This document shows positions 1 to 10,914 of a DNA stretch of 64,000 bases, piece after piece. The translations under genes were made by a program, and so were the position numbers. The stretch comes from Aspergillus flavus. Lineage: Eukaryota; Ascomycota; Eurotiomycetes; Eurotiales; Aspergillaceae. The stretch is from positions 3,038,001-3,102,000 of the forward strand of contig NC_092405.1 of NCBI RefSeq assembly GCF_009017415.1. Reading direction: 5' to 3'. How positions within the stretch are numbered: position 1 is the stretch's first letter; every line of letters starts with the position of its first letter. The notes below the pieces were generated by a model. That model ran no database searches. It saw only the letters and a list, made by a program, of their open reading frames with translations, and was not told the origin of the DNA.

Positions 1-262
1 CGATTCAGTTGCTCCTGAAACATGCTTCGTGCAGGCCGAGACGGTCGTTAGGCCACCATGAGAGAAAAGGTAGTACGTACGGAGTACCTGAAGGTGAATT
101 TCTTTTTCTTCTCTCGATCGATGATGAATTATACTTTGTATCCTGGAGGAAATGTGATTGATCGCAACCAGAGAAATCAAATAATTCGGATCGGGGATGG
201 TCAACTCAACAAATCAGGTCGAGTGAGAGTTGTCTGTATGTGTCATGTTGGTCAAGAATGTA

Positions 263-293
<31 letters not shown>

Positions 294-756
294 TTTTTTT
301 TTTTTTTCGTCTTTTCAAACCCCCCCCTTTAAAAAGCAATCTGTGAGTAATCCAAACGGTTTCTCGACTCTACTAAAAACTCGGGATATTTATAGTAGCT
401 CCCGCGCGTTAGATTAAGGCTCATTTGCTAGATTAAAAAGCAAATCAAATCAGAACCAATTCAGACCAAATTTAATCTTACTGACCTTGACTGTCTTTCC
501 CTCCTGTCAATTTCCTGCCCCTCGTGACTTGAGGGCATGTGATCTGTGTGGCCTGCTTTTTCGTCTGTTGTTTTTCGACTTTCTTTTTCCCTTTTCCTCC
601 TGTCTCTCTCTCTCTCTCTCCACCGTTCATCGAGTATTTACCATTGCACTGTTATTCCTTTCCTGCACAGTTTCGCTGTCCTATAGAGCAGCGCCCGTCG
701 AGTTCCTAACCCATCCATTCCACCTCCTTTTCTATCCCTCGACCCCAAACATCAAG
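1..756. other. Left-edge intergenic region and sfh5 leader
   Basis: I find no convincing gene here. The stretch holds a TC microsatellite running into a T tract near 263-307, and a second TC run at about 602-620 in the probable 5' leader of the next gene. An open frame at 58-417 crosses the microsatellite and looks like chance. A 9-mer, TACGGAGTA, at 78-86 recurs elsewhere in intergenic DNA of this window. Confidence 0.6.
263..307. repeat. (TC)n microsatellite followed by a 22-T tract
   Basis: An alternating TC run from about 263 to 285 passes straight into 22 consecutive T at 286-307. Such tracts are common in fungal promoters and leaders and are length-variable. Confidence 0.9.
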
Positions 757-2177
757 ATGGCTGATCAGCAGGAGAAGACTGCTTCTTCGGCTGTCCCCGA
801 AACCCAGCCTCCTAGCCAGACTGCCGAGACCACAACCCAAACAACCGCAACCCCAGCTCCAGAGGTCCAAACAGAACAGACGCAACCCACGGAGTCTGGT
901 CCGAGCGCCGCCAACACTACAACTGAGCAACCCACCAACCCACCTGCCGCAGAAGCTTCGAAGGAAAACGCAGCTCCGGCTCCGGCCCCTGCAGCGGAAG
1001 ATGCGCCATCGGAACCTGCGCCCGCACAGGAGCAGCAGAAAGAGGAGAAACCTGCAGACAATAAGCCTGAGTATCTGGCCAAGAACCCTGCTTTGAGTCA
1101 GCTGTTCGATCGTCTGCCTACTGTGCTCTCCAACAGTGGTCATGATGAAATGTGGGGTGTCCCCCTCAGGGATTCCAGCGATGTTCCGACGGTCAACGTT
1201 CTGATCAAATTTCTTCGTGCTAACGAGGGAAATGTAAAGCTGGCCGAGGACCAGCTGACCAAGGCGTTGCAGTGGCGCAAGCAGACACGTCCCACCGCGT
1301 TGGTTGAGGGTCGATACAGCGCCAAGAAGTTTGGCGGATTGGGATACTTGAGCACGTACAAGGACGCCGACGGCAAGGAAACCGTTATCACCTGGAATAT
1401 TTATGGAGGTGTCAAGGATCTTGGTACTACGTTTGGAAATGTGGATGAGTAAGTCAACGTCTCCCAGTGAAACCGGGTATATCATATCTGACAGCGTGTA
1501 GGTTCATCAACTGGCGTGTTGCACTCATGGAACTTGCCGTCAAAGACTTAAAGATGGACCAAGCTACGTCGGTTATCGACTACGAAGGCGAGGATCCTTA
1601 TCAGATGATCCAGGTTCATGACTATCTGAACGTCAGCTTCCTACGCATGAACCCCAGCGTCAAGGCCGCTACTAAGAAGACCATTGACGTGTTCGCCACC
1701 GCCTATCCAGAGCTGCTTCGGGAGAAGTTCTTCGTCAATGTCCCCTCTATCATGGGTTGGATGTTCGCGGCGATCAAGGTCTTCCTGAGCAAGAACACCA
1801 CCCGCAAGTTCCACCCTATCTCCAACGGCGCCAATCTGGCAAGGGAGTTCCCACCTGCCGTCAAGGAACAGTTCCCCAAGGTCTACGGTGGAAGCGCTCC
1901 TGATCTTCATGAGGGCGCTCGTACGGTCGCCCTTGAGGAGGACAACGAGCCAGCTCCCGCCCCCGCTGCCCCCGCGGAACCTACCGAGGAGGCCAAACCG
2001 GAGCAAGAAGCACCCAAGCAGGAACCGGCCCCGGAGGCCCCAAAGGAGGAAGCAATCAAGGAAGCCCTGGTGGAGGCTCCGAAGGAGGAACCCAAGCAGC
2101 CAGCTGTCGAAGAGCCGGCCAAGACTGACACGGCCGTTACGACTCAGGAGACAGTGGCTCCCGCTGAAGCCAAATAG
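757..2177 (+). CDS. sfh5: Phosphatidylinositol transfer protein Sfh5 (Sec14 family)
   Basis: Non-classical Sec14-like (CRAL-TRIO) protein. In yeast, Sfh5 acts at the ER, plasma membrane and cytosol and binds phosphatidylinositol or heme. The model has two exons, 757-1448 and 1502-2177, with a 53-nt GTAAGT...AG intron that keeps frame and restores Glu-Phe-Ile-Asn-Trp; 455 residues. The first ~110 residues are Pro/Ala/Gln/Glu-rich and disordered. The CRAL-TRIO region follows at roughly 130-370, with the motifs MIQVHDYLNVSF and FVNVPSIMGWMFAAIKVFLS. The C-terminal ~80 residues are again an Ala/Pro/Glu/Lys tail, usual for Aspergillus Sfh5. The start is the first ATG of the conserved frame, in the context AAGATGG. 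Family assignment is firm from the domain; physiological ligand and site are inferred. Confidence 0.9.
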
Positions 2178-2750
2178 ATGCAACGACTTTGTCCTTTGAT
2201 GCTCTGGCCGAGCCAGCTGGTTTTGATGGTAATGGTAGGGTTCCAAATTGGCGGAGAAGAATGCGTAGAATGGTTTGCGATGCTTGATTTGTGTCTGAAA
2301 TTTTGATACCTCGGAAAGTTTGTGTTTATGTTCACAAGAGCCTGTTTATTCTGAACCACTTAATTAGAATAGTAATTTTTAATAATAGCCCAGGAGCAAC
2401 GCATGTCATTGTTTTTGTTATGAAGTATACCACCAGTACCTGGTACGGAGTAAAGAGAAGGCGGTGGGGGGAATATTGTAACACCGAGACCCATAATTCC
2501 GCTCGCTTTCTTTCATACCTCCGAAGCTCATTTATCTAAGGTGCCAGGGACCACAAGCTGATCACCGCTCCGTGCTGTACACAGCAGTCGTACTTCTGGT
2601 AATTGCAACCAGAATGCCCCTCACCCTCCTCGAATCCTCTCTTTTTTTTGCGATAATCTGATTACTCTCTATCCCATTGATTAGAGTCAGACATCGTCAC
2701 TCACGCGACTACCATCAACCCGTCAAACCAGCAACTCCAAACACCTCAAC
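2178..2750. other. Intergenic region sfh5-taf6
   Basis: It holds the 3' UTR of sfh5 and the promoter and leader of taf6. A TACGGAGTA 9-mer lies at 2444-2452. Nothing else is recognised. Confidence 0.5.
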
Positions 2751-4198
2751 ATGTCCGTGTGGAATCCCGATAATATCCGCGACGTGGCCGAGTCCGTCGG
2801 CATCGTCAACCTCAACAACGATGTAACCGAGAACCTCGCCCGCGACGTTGAATATCGTATCGCTCAGGTGCTTGAAGAAGCCCTCAAGTTCATGCGCCAC
2901 AGCCGGCGCACTCTCCTCACTACACAGGACATAGCGCAGGCTCTGCGCGTGCTTGATGTGGAGCCGCTATATGGATATGAGTCTACAAGGCCGCTGCGGT
3001 TCGGGGAGGCGTCGTTGGGACCAGGGCAACCGTTATTCTATGTGGAGGATGAGGAGGTGGATTTTGAGAAGCTGATTAATGCACCGTTGCCGAAGGTGCC
3101 CAGAGAGATCTCTTTCACTGGTATTGGAATTTTTCGCTAAGATGTGTTGATGTTTCACTGACTTCTCATTAGCACACTGGTTGGCCGTAGAGGGTGTACA
3201 GCCATCGATCCCTCAGAATCCTACCTCAGCGGACTCGAGAAACCTTGAATTGATGTCCAAGGGTCCCAATGCAAACTCTACACTGGCGGCAATGAGTGGC
3301 AGTGGGAATGTTGCCGTGAAGCCCTTGGTCAAGCATGTGCTATCCAAGGAACTACAATTATACTTCGAAAAGGTCTGCAACGCCTTCTTGGATGAGTCTA
3401 GTGAGGAGTACAGAACGTCGGCCTATTCGAGCTTGAGGGAAGACCCAGGACTTCACCAACTAGTGCCGTATTTTGTACAATTTATCTCCGAAAAAGTCAC
3501 GCATGGCCTGAAAGACATCTTCGTCCTGACCCAAGTGATGCGCATGGCGGAGGCTCTGGTGCAGAATAAATCACTCTACGTAGATCCTTATGTGAGTTTG
3601 CCTCCGATTTTCCCGTGTGGACGGGCTTTCTAACGCGTGGACGCCTTAGGTTGCATCTCTGGTTCCTCCCATCCTAACCAGTCTAATTGGTCGACAGCTT
3701 GGAGGCAATGCGGACCTATCCGAACAGTTTGCCCTCCGTGAGCTGGCCGCATCTCTTCTGGGTCTCATTGCCAAAAAGTACTCACACTCCTCCCACACGC
3801 TCAAGCCCCGGTTAGCTCGGTCGTGCCTGAAAACGTTCCTGGACCCGTCGAAGCCGTTCGGGGCGCACTATGGAGCCATTATTGGTCTCCAGGCTGTTGG
3901 GGGAGCGGAGGCCGTGCGGGTCCTGATCCTGCCTAACTTACCAACCTACGGAGCCCTACTGAAAGACGGTATGGCGGAAGAGAATCCGCGACGGCCCGAA
4001 GCAGAGAAAGTGCTCACTGTGTTATTTGGGGTCCTCGGCACTTTGCGTGAGGGACGCACGGCACTTGCCAATGGGCATAATGGCGTCGTCACGGAGGATT
4101 TACGTGGGCGCCTGAATGGTAAAGTGGGAGAATTTCTCGCAGCCAAGATCAGCGAAGCGGGGGAGGTTGATATGGTGCATGCGATCCTGGAAGTGTAG
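2751..4198 (+). CDS. taf6: TFIID subunit TAF6
   Basis: Histone-fold subunit of TFIID (and SAGA in yeast), which pairs with TAF9 in the promoter-recognition complex in the nucleus. Three exons (2751-3120, 3173-3591, 3650-4198) join in frame to give 445 residues. The N-terminal histone fold spans about residues 5-70, with the motif [20 protein letters not shown] and the [14 protein letters not shown] helix. The linker LYGYES is typical of TAF6. The TAF6 C-terminal HEAT-repeat domain starts near [15 protein letters not shown] and runs to the end ([25 protein letters not shown]). Both introns are 52-58 nt with consensus ends. Length matches fungal TAF6. A second TFIID subunit, TAF11, lies 4 kb downstream. 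Confidence 0.94.
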
Positions 4199-5244
4199 AT
4201 CTTAGGCCCCCTCTTGTGCTGGATCGTCTTGCTTTTGGCCCGTCATTATTATCATTGTTTTTTTTTTTTTTGTTTTTTGTTTTTCCCTTCCTTCAGGGTT
4301 ACTTTTTTTAGCACATAATATTGGCGGTGGGACGGATAGGTTATTTGATGTTTCGGCGTTGGGGGAAGCGATGTTACCGATGTTCAATACACATACCATA
4401 TAGCATTTTTGACTTTAAAAATTATTTTTTTTTTTTTCTTTTTTGGAGGGAGAGAAAATGCCTCATTGGATTTTTAGTATTATAATGAGTCATTTAATTG
4501 AAGGGGTTGGGTGCAGTGAACCTTGCAGGCGCATACTCAGAGTATGCACGTCCGCCACTTTTGGATACATTTTGACTTGCTTCGATCTGAATTTTCGACT
4601 CTCCGCGTTCCTGACCGACGTCACTTTCCGGCTGACTCAGCCCGCCCTGTTCACCGCCCACCGTTTGGGAGTCTAAGCCGGGGTTGGTCAGAAAAAGGGA
4701 TAAAAAACCACAAGGAAAAAAAAAAAAAAAAAAAAAGGACGAAAGAGACAAGGAGTGTCGCACGACCATTAGGAATTCGTCTTCCTCCACTCTTCAAGAT
4801 CAGGCATCGATCGATCATCTTTTTTTTCTTCCTCCACTTCCCCCGACTGACGAGAGCTGAAAGGCTTCATATATCATATTTGTAGTTCAGACGGTACGCC
4901 AAGTGTCTCGAATAAAAGATCAACATTATTATCTTCTCTTCAGGTCTCGTTCCATTCTCTCAGATTCTGCGAACGAGCCCAACCCAACCTGGAACTAAAC
5001 CGAAAAGCGTCAACCACTCCCGTCGCTTTGCGCCCCACGACTTTTTCTCGGGCCCACACACCGAACAGCAATTAAGAAAGAGGGCAATAAATATCAGGAT
5101 TCACCTGCACGCCTCTTAACCCCACGTCAACATAAATTTCTGCTTTTCGATTCCACCGTGCTCTGCACCTCCTTCTCTCCTCTTCGCTGGAGCAATTGAT
5201 ATACCAGTCTCGATTTCTGGCAATTCCTCCGTGAGCGCTTGCAG

Positions 5245-5286
5245 ATGTCCAGACTCGTAGCGTCTCGCGACAATTTGCTACTTTGA
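5245..5286 (+). promoter_or_regulatory. Upstream ORF 1 in the AdoMetDC leader
   Basis: A complete 13-codon frame, MSRLVASRDNLLL then TGA, lies about 600 nt upstream of the AdoMetDC start in the presumed leader. Polyamine-responsive upstream ORFs are established for mammalian and plant AdoMetDC mRNAs. A regulatory role for this one is inference. Confidence 0.4.
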
Positions 5287-5309
5287 GCTCGATTGCATTT
5301 TAGCCTTCT

Positions 5310-5357
5310 ATGAGCCCGAAGGATCTACTGCGATACCTGTCCAAGCCTGCGAAGTAG
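5310..5357 (+). promoter_or_regulatory. Upstream ORF 2 in the AdoMetDC leader
   Basis: A second complete frame of 15 codons, MSPKDLLRYLSKPAK then TAG. Its stop codon lies inside a GTAGGT sequence (5354-5359) that could be a 5' splice site. If that site were used with the acceptor-like CAG near 5846, the peptide would be extended through and past the main start in another frame. The reading frame is seen; the function is inferred. Confidence 0.4.
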
Positions 5358-5851
5358 GTTGTCCCTGGTGGTGACGGTCTTGGTGGTGGATGCAATGCTA
5401 ATCCCCACTGCCCTTCAGGCCCCGATAACGCGACTCACGCCTTCCCACTCTTCTCCAACTTCCCTTATTCCAATTAGAAAAGCAGATATCCTCGTCTGCT
5501 AGACCCGATACTTTTACCGGTATCGGTATCTTCCAGTACGAGGGTTTGCGACTGATAGTCACCATTCCTTTCGCCAGAGGCATTTTCCTCCTTTCCCTCT
5601 CTTTCCGCCCTCCCTAGCAGCCCTTCAAGGCTTTTGCTGGACCCTACCTTTTTTGGCTGTGTGCCACTTTCACCCGACTCGTTCAGGGCCTTCTCTCTCA
5701 GGCGGACATCCCCCCCTGTTCGTCTGGGCAGCAGATAGTGCTTCCTAGGCTTTCTTGTCTACGGTCCACGAATCGAGCGCGTCGCTTCACTGCACATCTC
5801 AAATTCATATCATTGCCACCAGCTCGCCTCTTAACCTGTTAATCAGTCAAG

Positions 5852-7389
5852 ATGGTTTACATCGGGATCCCCAAGAACTATACGCAGTCGCCATCTTCGT
5901 TTATGGCGACCCCCTCTCTTACCATCAACCATGAGGTGACGCAGGATCTTGATTCTACCAACGCCTTCGAAGGTACGTCGTGCACAATCATGATCAGGCC
6001 ATGCAGTGCAAATTCTAATGAGAAACAGGACCCGAGAAGCTTCTGGAGGTCTGGTTTGCCCCGTCCGCCAATGAATTGGGCTCGTCTCAACCTACCGGCC
6101 TAAAGGCTGTGCCGGAGGAGGTCTGGAAGGACATGCTGGATCTCGTCAATTGCCAGGTGCTTTCCATTGTCTCGTCCGAGGACGTGGATGCCTACCTTCT
6201 GTCAGAGTCCAGCATGTTCGTCTGGCCTCACAAGCTTATTCTGAAGACATGTGGCACCACCACCTTGCTCTCGGGGCTGCCCCGCATTCTCGAGATTGCT
6301 GCTCTGTTCGCCGGTTTTCCTAAGTCCGCGGCTCCTTCCGGTGGGGTTGGCATTGCAGCTGCCCCGTACCGTGTGTTCTACAGCCGTAAGAACTTCCTGT
6401 TCCCGGACCGCCAGCGCGGTCCCCACCGCAGCTGGAGGGACGAAGTGCGAACTATGGACAGGCTCTTCTTGAACGGCAGCGCCTACATGATTGGCAAGAT
6501 GAACGGCGAGCATTGGTACCTCTACCTGACCGAACCCAACACCTTACTCACGCCTCCGGCCAGCCCTAAGGGTGATGAGGAGGTCACGGAGACCAAGTTC
6601 CTTCAGATTCCGGAAGGTGGTTTGCCGCAGGGAGATGATGCCAATGATGAGACGCTTGAGGTGCTGATGACCGACTTGGATGAAGAGAATGCCAAGCAGT
6701 TCTATCTGGAAAATGCCACCGCTGTTGCTGAGAAGCGCTACCGCAACTTCGACAAGGATAACAGCGACCATGTCGACGTGTTCAGTAACAACTCAGACAT
6801 GGATTTGGAGGACACGGATGGTACCCGCATTCTGCCACCGGAACTGACTACGGAGGGTCACGCCTTGGGAACTGTTGTTTCCGAGTCTTGTGGTCTTTCG
6901 GATGTCTATTCCAAGGAAAAGTTCCCCGATTCGCGCATTGATGCCTACCTGTTTACTCCCTGCGGCTTTTCTGCTAACGGCGTCATCCCGACTCCGGACC
7001 CGAAGGCCAACACCCACTACTTCACGGTGCATGTGACGCCCGAGCCTCACTGCTCCTATGCGTCCTTTGAGACCAATGTGCCGCATTCGCAGAACGGCCA
7101 GACCACTGCGGGCATTGTGAAGCAGGTGGTGAACATCTTCAAGCCGGGTCGCTTCACCGTGACTCTGTTTGAGAACAAGCCCAGTGATGCCGAGCTCAGC
7201 GGCATCGGCGAGGCCAAGTACATCGAACGGCAGGCGGCCCGTCGGAAGTCTCAGGTGGAGCACATCGAAGGATATCGTCGTGTGGATCGCATCGTTCACG
7301 ATTTGGATGGTTATGATCTTGTCTTCCGCTACTATGAGCGGCTTGACTGGAAAGGGGGGGCTCCTCGGCTCGGAGAAGAGCGCATCTAA
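5852..7389 (+). CDS. spe2: S-adenosylmethionine decarboxylase proenzyme
   Basis: Makes decarboxylated AdoMet, the aminopropyl donor for spermidine and spermine synthesis, in the cytosol. Two exons (5852-5972, 6029-7389) give 493 residues, usual for filamentous fungi. The self-cleavage site YLLSESSMFVWP places processing between Glu100 and Ser101, where the serine becomes the pyruvoyl group. The family core is intact: LKTCGTTTLL, the FFYSRKN-like motif VFYSRKNFLFPDRQRGPHR, HWYLY, FTPCGFSANG, THYFTVHVTPEPHCSYASFETN and the C-terminal FKPGRFTVTLFEN. An acidic Asp/Asn-rich loop (FDKDNSDHVDVFSNNSDMD) is longer than in animals. The gene has a roughly 1-kb leader with short upstream ORFs, which fits translational control by polyamines. 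The symbol follows yeast SPE2. Confidence 0.96.
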
Positions 7390-8204
7390 GGGGCGTCAAT
7401 CCATCCCTCGTGTGATCTGCTGATTCATCGGATTTGAAATTGCTTTGTCATTACTGTCTTCTCTCCCTATCGTGTCTGTTTATTGCTTCGTTGGATTATT
7501 ACTGAGCCGGTTTTGTTGAGCTTTTGCTGTTTCAAGCTACTGTTCGGACGTTCATTGAGTATCATGGCCTGGATGGTTTTTCGGTTAATCAATTTACTTG
7601 GTATGTCGGCAACATGACCAGAACAAGGGTTCTTTTCCGTAGCAGCTTTAATCACTTCCAATGCTTTTCGTATTCATGTTAGTTCCATTACGATGATTTT
7701 AGAAGTAGCCATCCCACCTTGTCGTCTCTCTTCCCGTACGTTCTCTCCGTTGGCGGATGGCTTTTGTCTCTATTCACATACATGTCGATGCTTCATGAAG
7801 CGAGCATGGTAGAGTAGGGGGACTTTGACGTTGACTGATGGAATTAGGGCTAATAGTGAGATTTCGGCCCCAAGATATTTCTGCTATTTTCTCTAACAGA
7901 CTGCATCTTACCTATTACCTGAAATAGAAGGATTCACATCATGAATTGCACAGCTATTCCACTAGGAAACGAATGAATATAGAGTATTGATTTAAAGTAT
8001 GTACTGGATACCCCAGGCATGGGTACCTACCCTAAGCGGACTAGCGTGCCCAGGCGTCAAATCAGTTATCGGACCTTTGATAGTGAACCTTCGATACATA
8101 CCTCAACTTTTAAATCAACAACACCAAGTGAGCGATCTCCATAAGATCCAACACACCACCCCCGAAATCGATATATACCCCAGATAGACAGAGAATAACT
8201 CACC
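7390..8204. other. Intergenic region AdoMetDC gene-taf11
   Basis: 3' UTR of the AdoMetDC gene and promoter of taf11. I see no additional gene, repeat or RNA. Confidence 0.5.
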
Positions 8205-9422
8205 ATGTCCTCACCACCGCCAACAAACCCCCTAAAACGTCCCTCCATCTCATCCTCCGCCTCCCAACCTCTCGGCACCAACCCTAAACGACCACGCATG
8301 CACCCGCTCCGCCAGACTTCCTTCCCGACGACTATCGACGCGGATTCGCGCGCATACGGCGCTGCTAGCGATGCAGGCAGTGTGACGGGCAGTTTCACTG
8401 GGAGTCTGGGAGGTACAAGTGCGGACGGTGTATTTCGGAACAAGAAACGCGGGCGCAAGAGCAAGGCGGAGAAGGAGCGCGAGAGGGAGGATGTGGCGAG
8501 AGGGGAGATGCGGTCGTCTGTTGATGCGGAGGGGTCTGTGAGAGCAGGTGCAACGGGTGGTGGAGGCGGAGATGATGGGGATGATGACGAGGATTTCGAG
8601 GATGAAGGGGAACTGTTGGGAAGAGAGGAAGGGGCTACTGATACGGAGGCTGAGAAGAAAAATCTTGCGTATGTCTTCCATCCTTTTTTCATTTTTTATT
8701 TAAATTGCTTCTCGGGGTGTTTTCTGTGTCCCAAAGTGAAGATACTAATTGGTTGCTATAGATTGCTGGTCGATGCTTTTAATCCTTTACAGTCCGAGCG
8801 GTACGATCTGTTCAAACGAGCGAAGCTGAGGAAAGAGACCTTGCGACGTATTGTGAATCATGCGCTGTCACAGTCCGTGCCGGCAAGTGTGGTTACTACG
8901 ATAAACGGATTTACGAAGGTCTTTGCAGGAGAGATCATTGAAAAGGCTCGGACGGTGCAGGCTGAATGGGCGGAGGCGCACGATCAGGCTGCGATAGCTG
9001 CTTTTGAGGCTGAGGAAGCCGCGACAATGGCGCGCGCTGCGAATGCATCGGCTCCTGGCACTCCAGGCCCCGGTACGCCGGGGCCCGGCGGACAGCCTCA
9101 GGTGAAACAAGAATCCTCGAATCCCTCGTCTTTCCCTGTGACACGTACCCCCGGGACACCGGTTCCATCCGGTGTAGCAAGTTCGCAGCAGTCGGTAAAC
9201 GGCACTGTACAACCTACAAGGGAGAGGGTTTTCAAGATGCCTCCTAATCCTCACCGGGGACAACTACTTCCGTCGCATTTGCGAGAGGCTTTACGACGCT
9301 GGAAGCGGGATGGCGAGGGAGGCGGTGTCGGGTTCTCCGGACTGAGTATGGGAAATCTGGGAGTTCGCGGATCGGTGACATGGGGAGCAGGCAGTGTTGG
9401 CGGACGACGCATTTTCCGCTAA
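8205..9422 (+). CDS. taf11: TFIID subunit TAF11
   Basis: Histone-fold TFIID subunit that pairs with TAF13 next to TBP. Two exons (8205-8668, 8762-9422) give 374 residues. The first ~150 residues are low complexity, with a basic patch (KKRGRKSKAEKERERE) and an acidic stretch (DDGDDDEDFEDEGE). The TAFII28-like histone fold starts at LLVDAFNPLQSERYDLFKRAKL and continues through VNHALSQSVPASVVTTINGFTKVFAGEI. The closing LPSHLREALRRWKRDGEG is the conserved C-terminal helix, here separated from the fold by a fungal Pro/Gly/Ser-rich insertion of about 100 residues. The 93-nt intron has GTATGT and a TACTAAT branch site. It contains no in-frame stop, so retention would add 31 residues just before the fold. 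Confidence 0.92.
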   Translation: MSSPPPTNPLKRPSISSSASQPLGTNPKRPRMHPLRQTSFPTTIDADSRAYGAASDAGSVTGSFTGSLGGTSADGVFRNKKRGRKSKAEKEREREDVARGEMRSSVDAEGSVRAGATGGGGGDDGDDDEDFEDEGELLGREEGATDTEAEKKNLAYVFHPFFIFYLNCFSGCFLCPKVKILIGCYRLLVDAFNPLQSERYDLFKRAKLRKETLRRIVNHALSQSVPASVVTTINGFTKVFAGEIIEKARTVQAEWAEAHDQAAIAAFEAEEAATMARAANASAPGTPGPGTPGPGGQPQVKQESSNPSSFPVTRTPGTPVPSGVASSQQSVNGTVQPTRERVFKMPPNPHRGQLLPSHLREALRRWKRDGEGGGVGFSGLSMGNLGVRGSVTWGAGSVGGRRIFR

Positions 9423-9948
9423 AGGAGCAATGCTTTCTCGATCTACATATCCTTATGACGTGACGAAGGGCGCAAATCATTTGGATTCTGAAATGAACTT
9501 ATGGTCGTGTTTCGACTCAGCGTCTGGAACTCGAGCACCTACTATCTTTCCCTTTCGGAAAGAAACACTCGCCCACGGCGCCTCCTTGTGATGCTCTGCT
9601 GCTCAATCGTTCTGGGACTCCCCTGCGACGAAGTATACATATTGACAGTGGAAGCAGCCGACCCGCTCCTGGTATACCAGAGATAACATCGCGTCCCTAA
9701 CCCGCATTTACAAGCTCCCGATGAGCGCAACAAGGCCATACTGAGGCCCCTCAACTGAGTTCTGCATAAGGGAATACGCTGTGCTTCCGGCATTTCCTCG
9801 CGTCCAATCCAGAGCCTCAACATAATAGTACATATTAGATTTTTAATGACATAATATAGCGTTTAATTCATCTACTGAGGAAAGAGCCTCTCTCGTGGCA
9901 TGAGATAACCACGACAGGACATTAAGAATGCACACCCCTTGCAACGCA
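9423..9948. other. Convergent intergenic region
   Basis: Lies between the 3' ends of taf11 (+) and the membrane-protein gene (-). I see nothing beyond presumed 3' UTRs. Confidence 0.5.
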
Positions 9949-10914
9949 TCAGGATGCCAGCTCATGCGTCCTAGCCGACGTAGTCAATTCCGCAGGACGA
10001 GCAGCATTTTTCCACTGCCCCGTCTCATACTGTTGAATCCCATACTGTGAATTACTCCCAGCCACAGACGTAGCAACAGCGCCATATCCCCCAGCCCAAC
10101 TACCAGCCCTAACGCTACCACCACCACTGGCGGCAGCAGCAGCAGCAGCAAGACCCTTCGTCCTAGCCCTCCTCTCCCAAAGCGCCCAAGCTATCGCTCC
10201 CAGAGCAATAACACCCAAGGGCACACCGACGCCAGCGCCAATCGCGACATCCCTCGAGTTCGAGCTCGAAGACGACGAAGACGACGTGCTATTCGACGCG
10301 CTAGTTGACGCACTCAGCGACGAGACGTTCGCAAGGGCCGCATACCCAGCAACAAGGGTCGCGTCCGGCACGAAGAAGGGACTCCCCGATGCAGAATTAC
10401 AGGTCACCTCGGAGCCGTTGCTTACGGGATCGTTGCAGCAGTATTCGGCTAGTCCGTTGCTGTTTAGACCCAGTGGGAAGAGAGAGGAGCCTGAGCTGCG
10501 GGAGACGTTCGCTATTTGGGTGTTTTGTTAGTTTACATTGGATATTTTTGGGTCTTCTGATATGACATGATGGTATGGAGATATGATGACATTCGACGAG
10601 AAATATCATGTACTTGAATGGAAATGAGACCGGGTAAAGTAAGACATACTACAATACTGCGGACAATTATCCGAGTCCCAGTTCGGATCTGTACAGGCGC
10701 CCCGGGACAAGACGTACGGTTGGATGGCGACGTTTAGACACAAGTTATTCGAGAGACAGAGATTCCCGGAGCGGCAGCAGGAAGCGTATTTCTCATCGGA
10801 GCAGGGGACGTCCTCTGTTGCGGGCGTGCCATCGGGCCAGTAGCATGTCTGGACGCTGTATACTGATTGGATTAAGAGAAAGAAGAGGAGATATAACGGT
10901 GGAGGAAGATTCAT
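9949..10914 (-). CDS. Secreted-type single-pass membrane protein with Cys-rich ectodomain
   Basis: I do not recognise a named family. Two exons (10914-10650, 10511-9949) join in frame with a GTATGT donor and a CTAAC branch site; 275 residues. A signal peptide (MNLPPPLYLLFFLLIQSVYS) precedes a Cys-rich ectodomain with the pattern CYWPDG, CCRSGNLCLSNNLC, CPQYC and YCCNDP. A Ser-rich stalk follows (SASTSASNSTSSSSSS). One hydrophobic helix (IGAGVGVPLGVIALGAIAWAL) is stopped by ERRARTK. A Gly/Ala/Ser-rich cytoplasmic tail ends the protein. This layout is common among Eurotiales surface proteins and resembles wall-stress sensors of the Mid2/Wsc type, but the Cys pattern is not the WSC domain. Function unknown; a surface role is inferred. 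Confidence 0.75.

Larger units (their letters stand above)
4199..5851. other. Intergenic region and long leader of the AdoMetDC gene
   Basis: This 1.65-kb stretch has no protein gene. It holds the taf6 3' end, T tracts at about 4259-4271 and 4425-4439, and a 21-A tract at 4716-4736. From about 4900 on it is C/T-rich and is probably transcribed as the unusually long 5' leader of the AdoMetDC gene. Several short upstream ORFs lie in it. The segment just before the start codon (CTTAACCTGTTAATCAG, ending about 5846) looks like a branch site plus 3' splice site, so the leader may be spliced. Confidence 0.55.

Noticed and set aside
58..417. 119-residue frame at the left edge
   Set aside because: It runs through a TC microsatellite and a T homopolymer (Ser-Leu then Phe runs), so it is low-complexity chance.
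706..1485. 259-residue open frame antisense to sfh5
   Set aside because: It is the complement of a Pro/Ala/Glu-rich coding region, rich in Arg/Leu/Cys, and has no recognisable protein; the + strand gene explains it.
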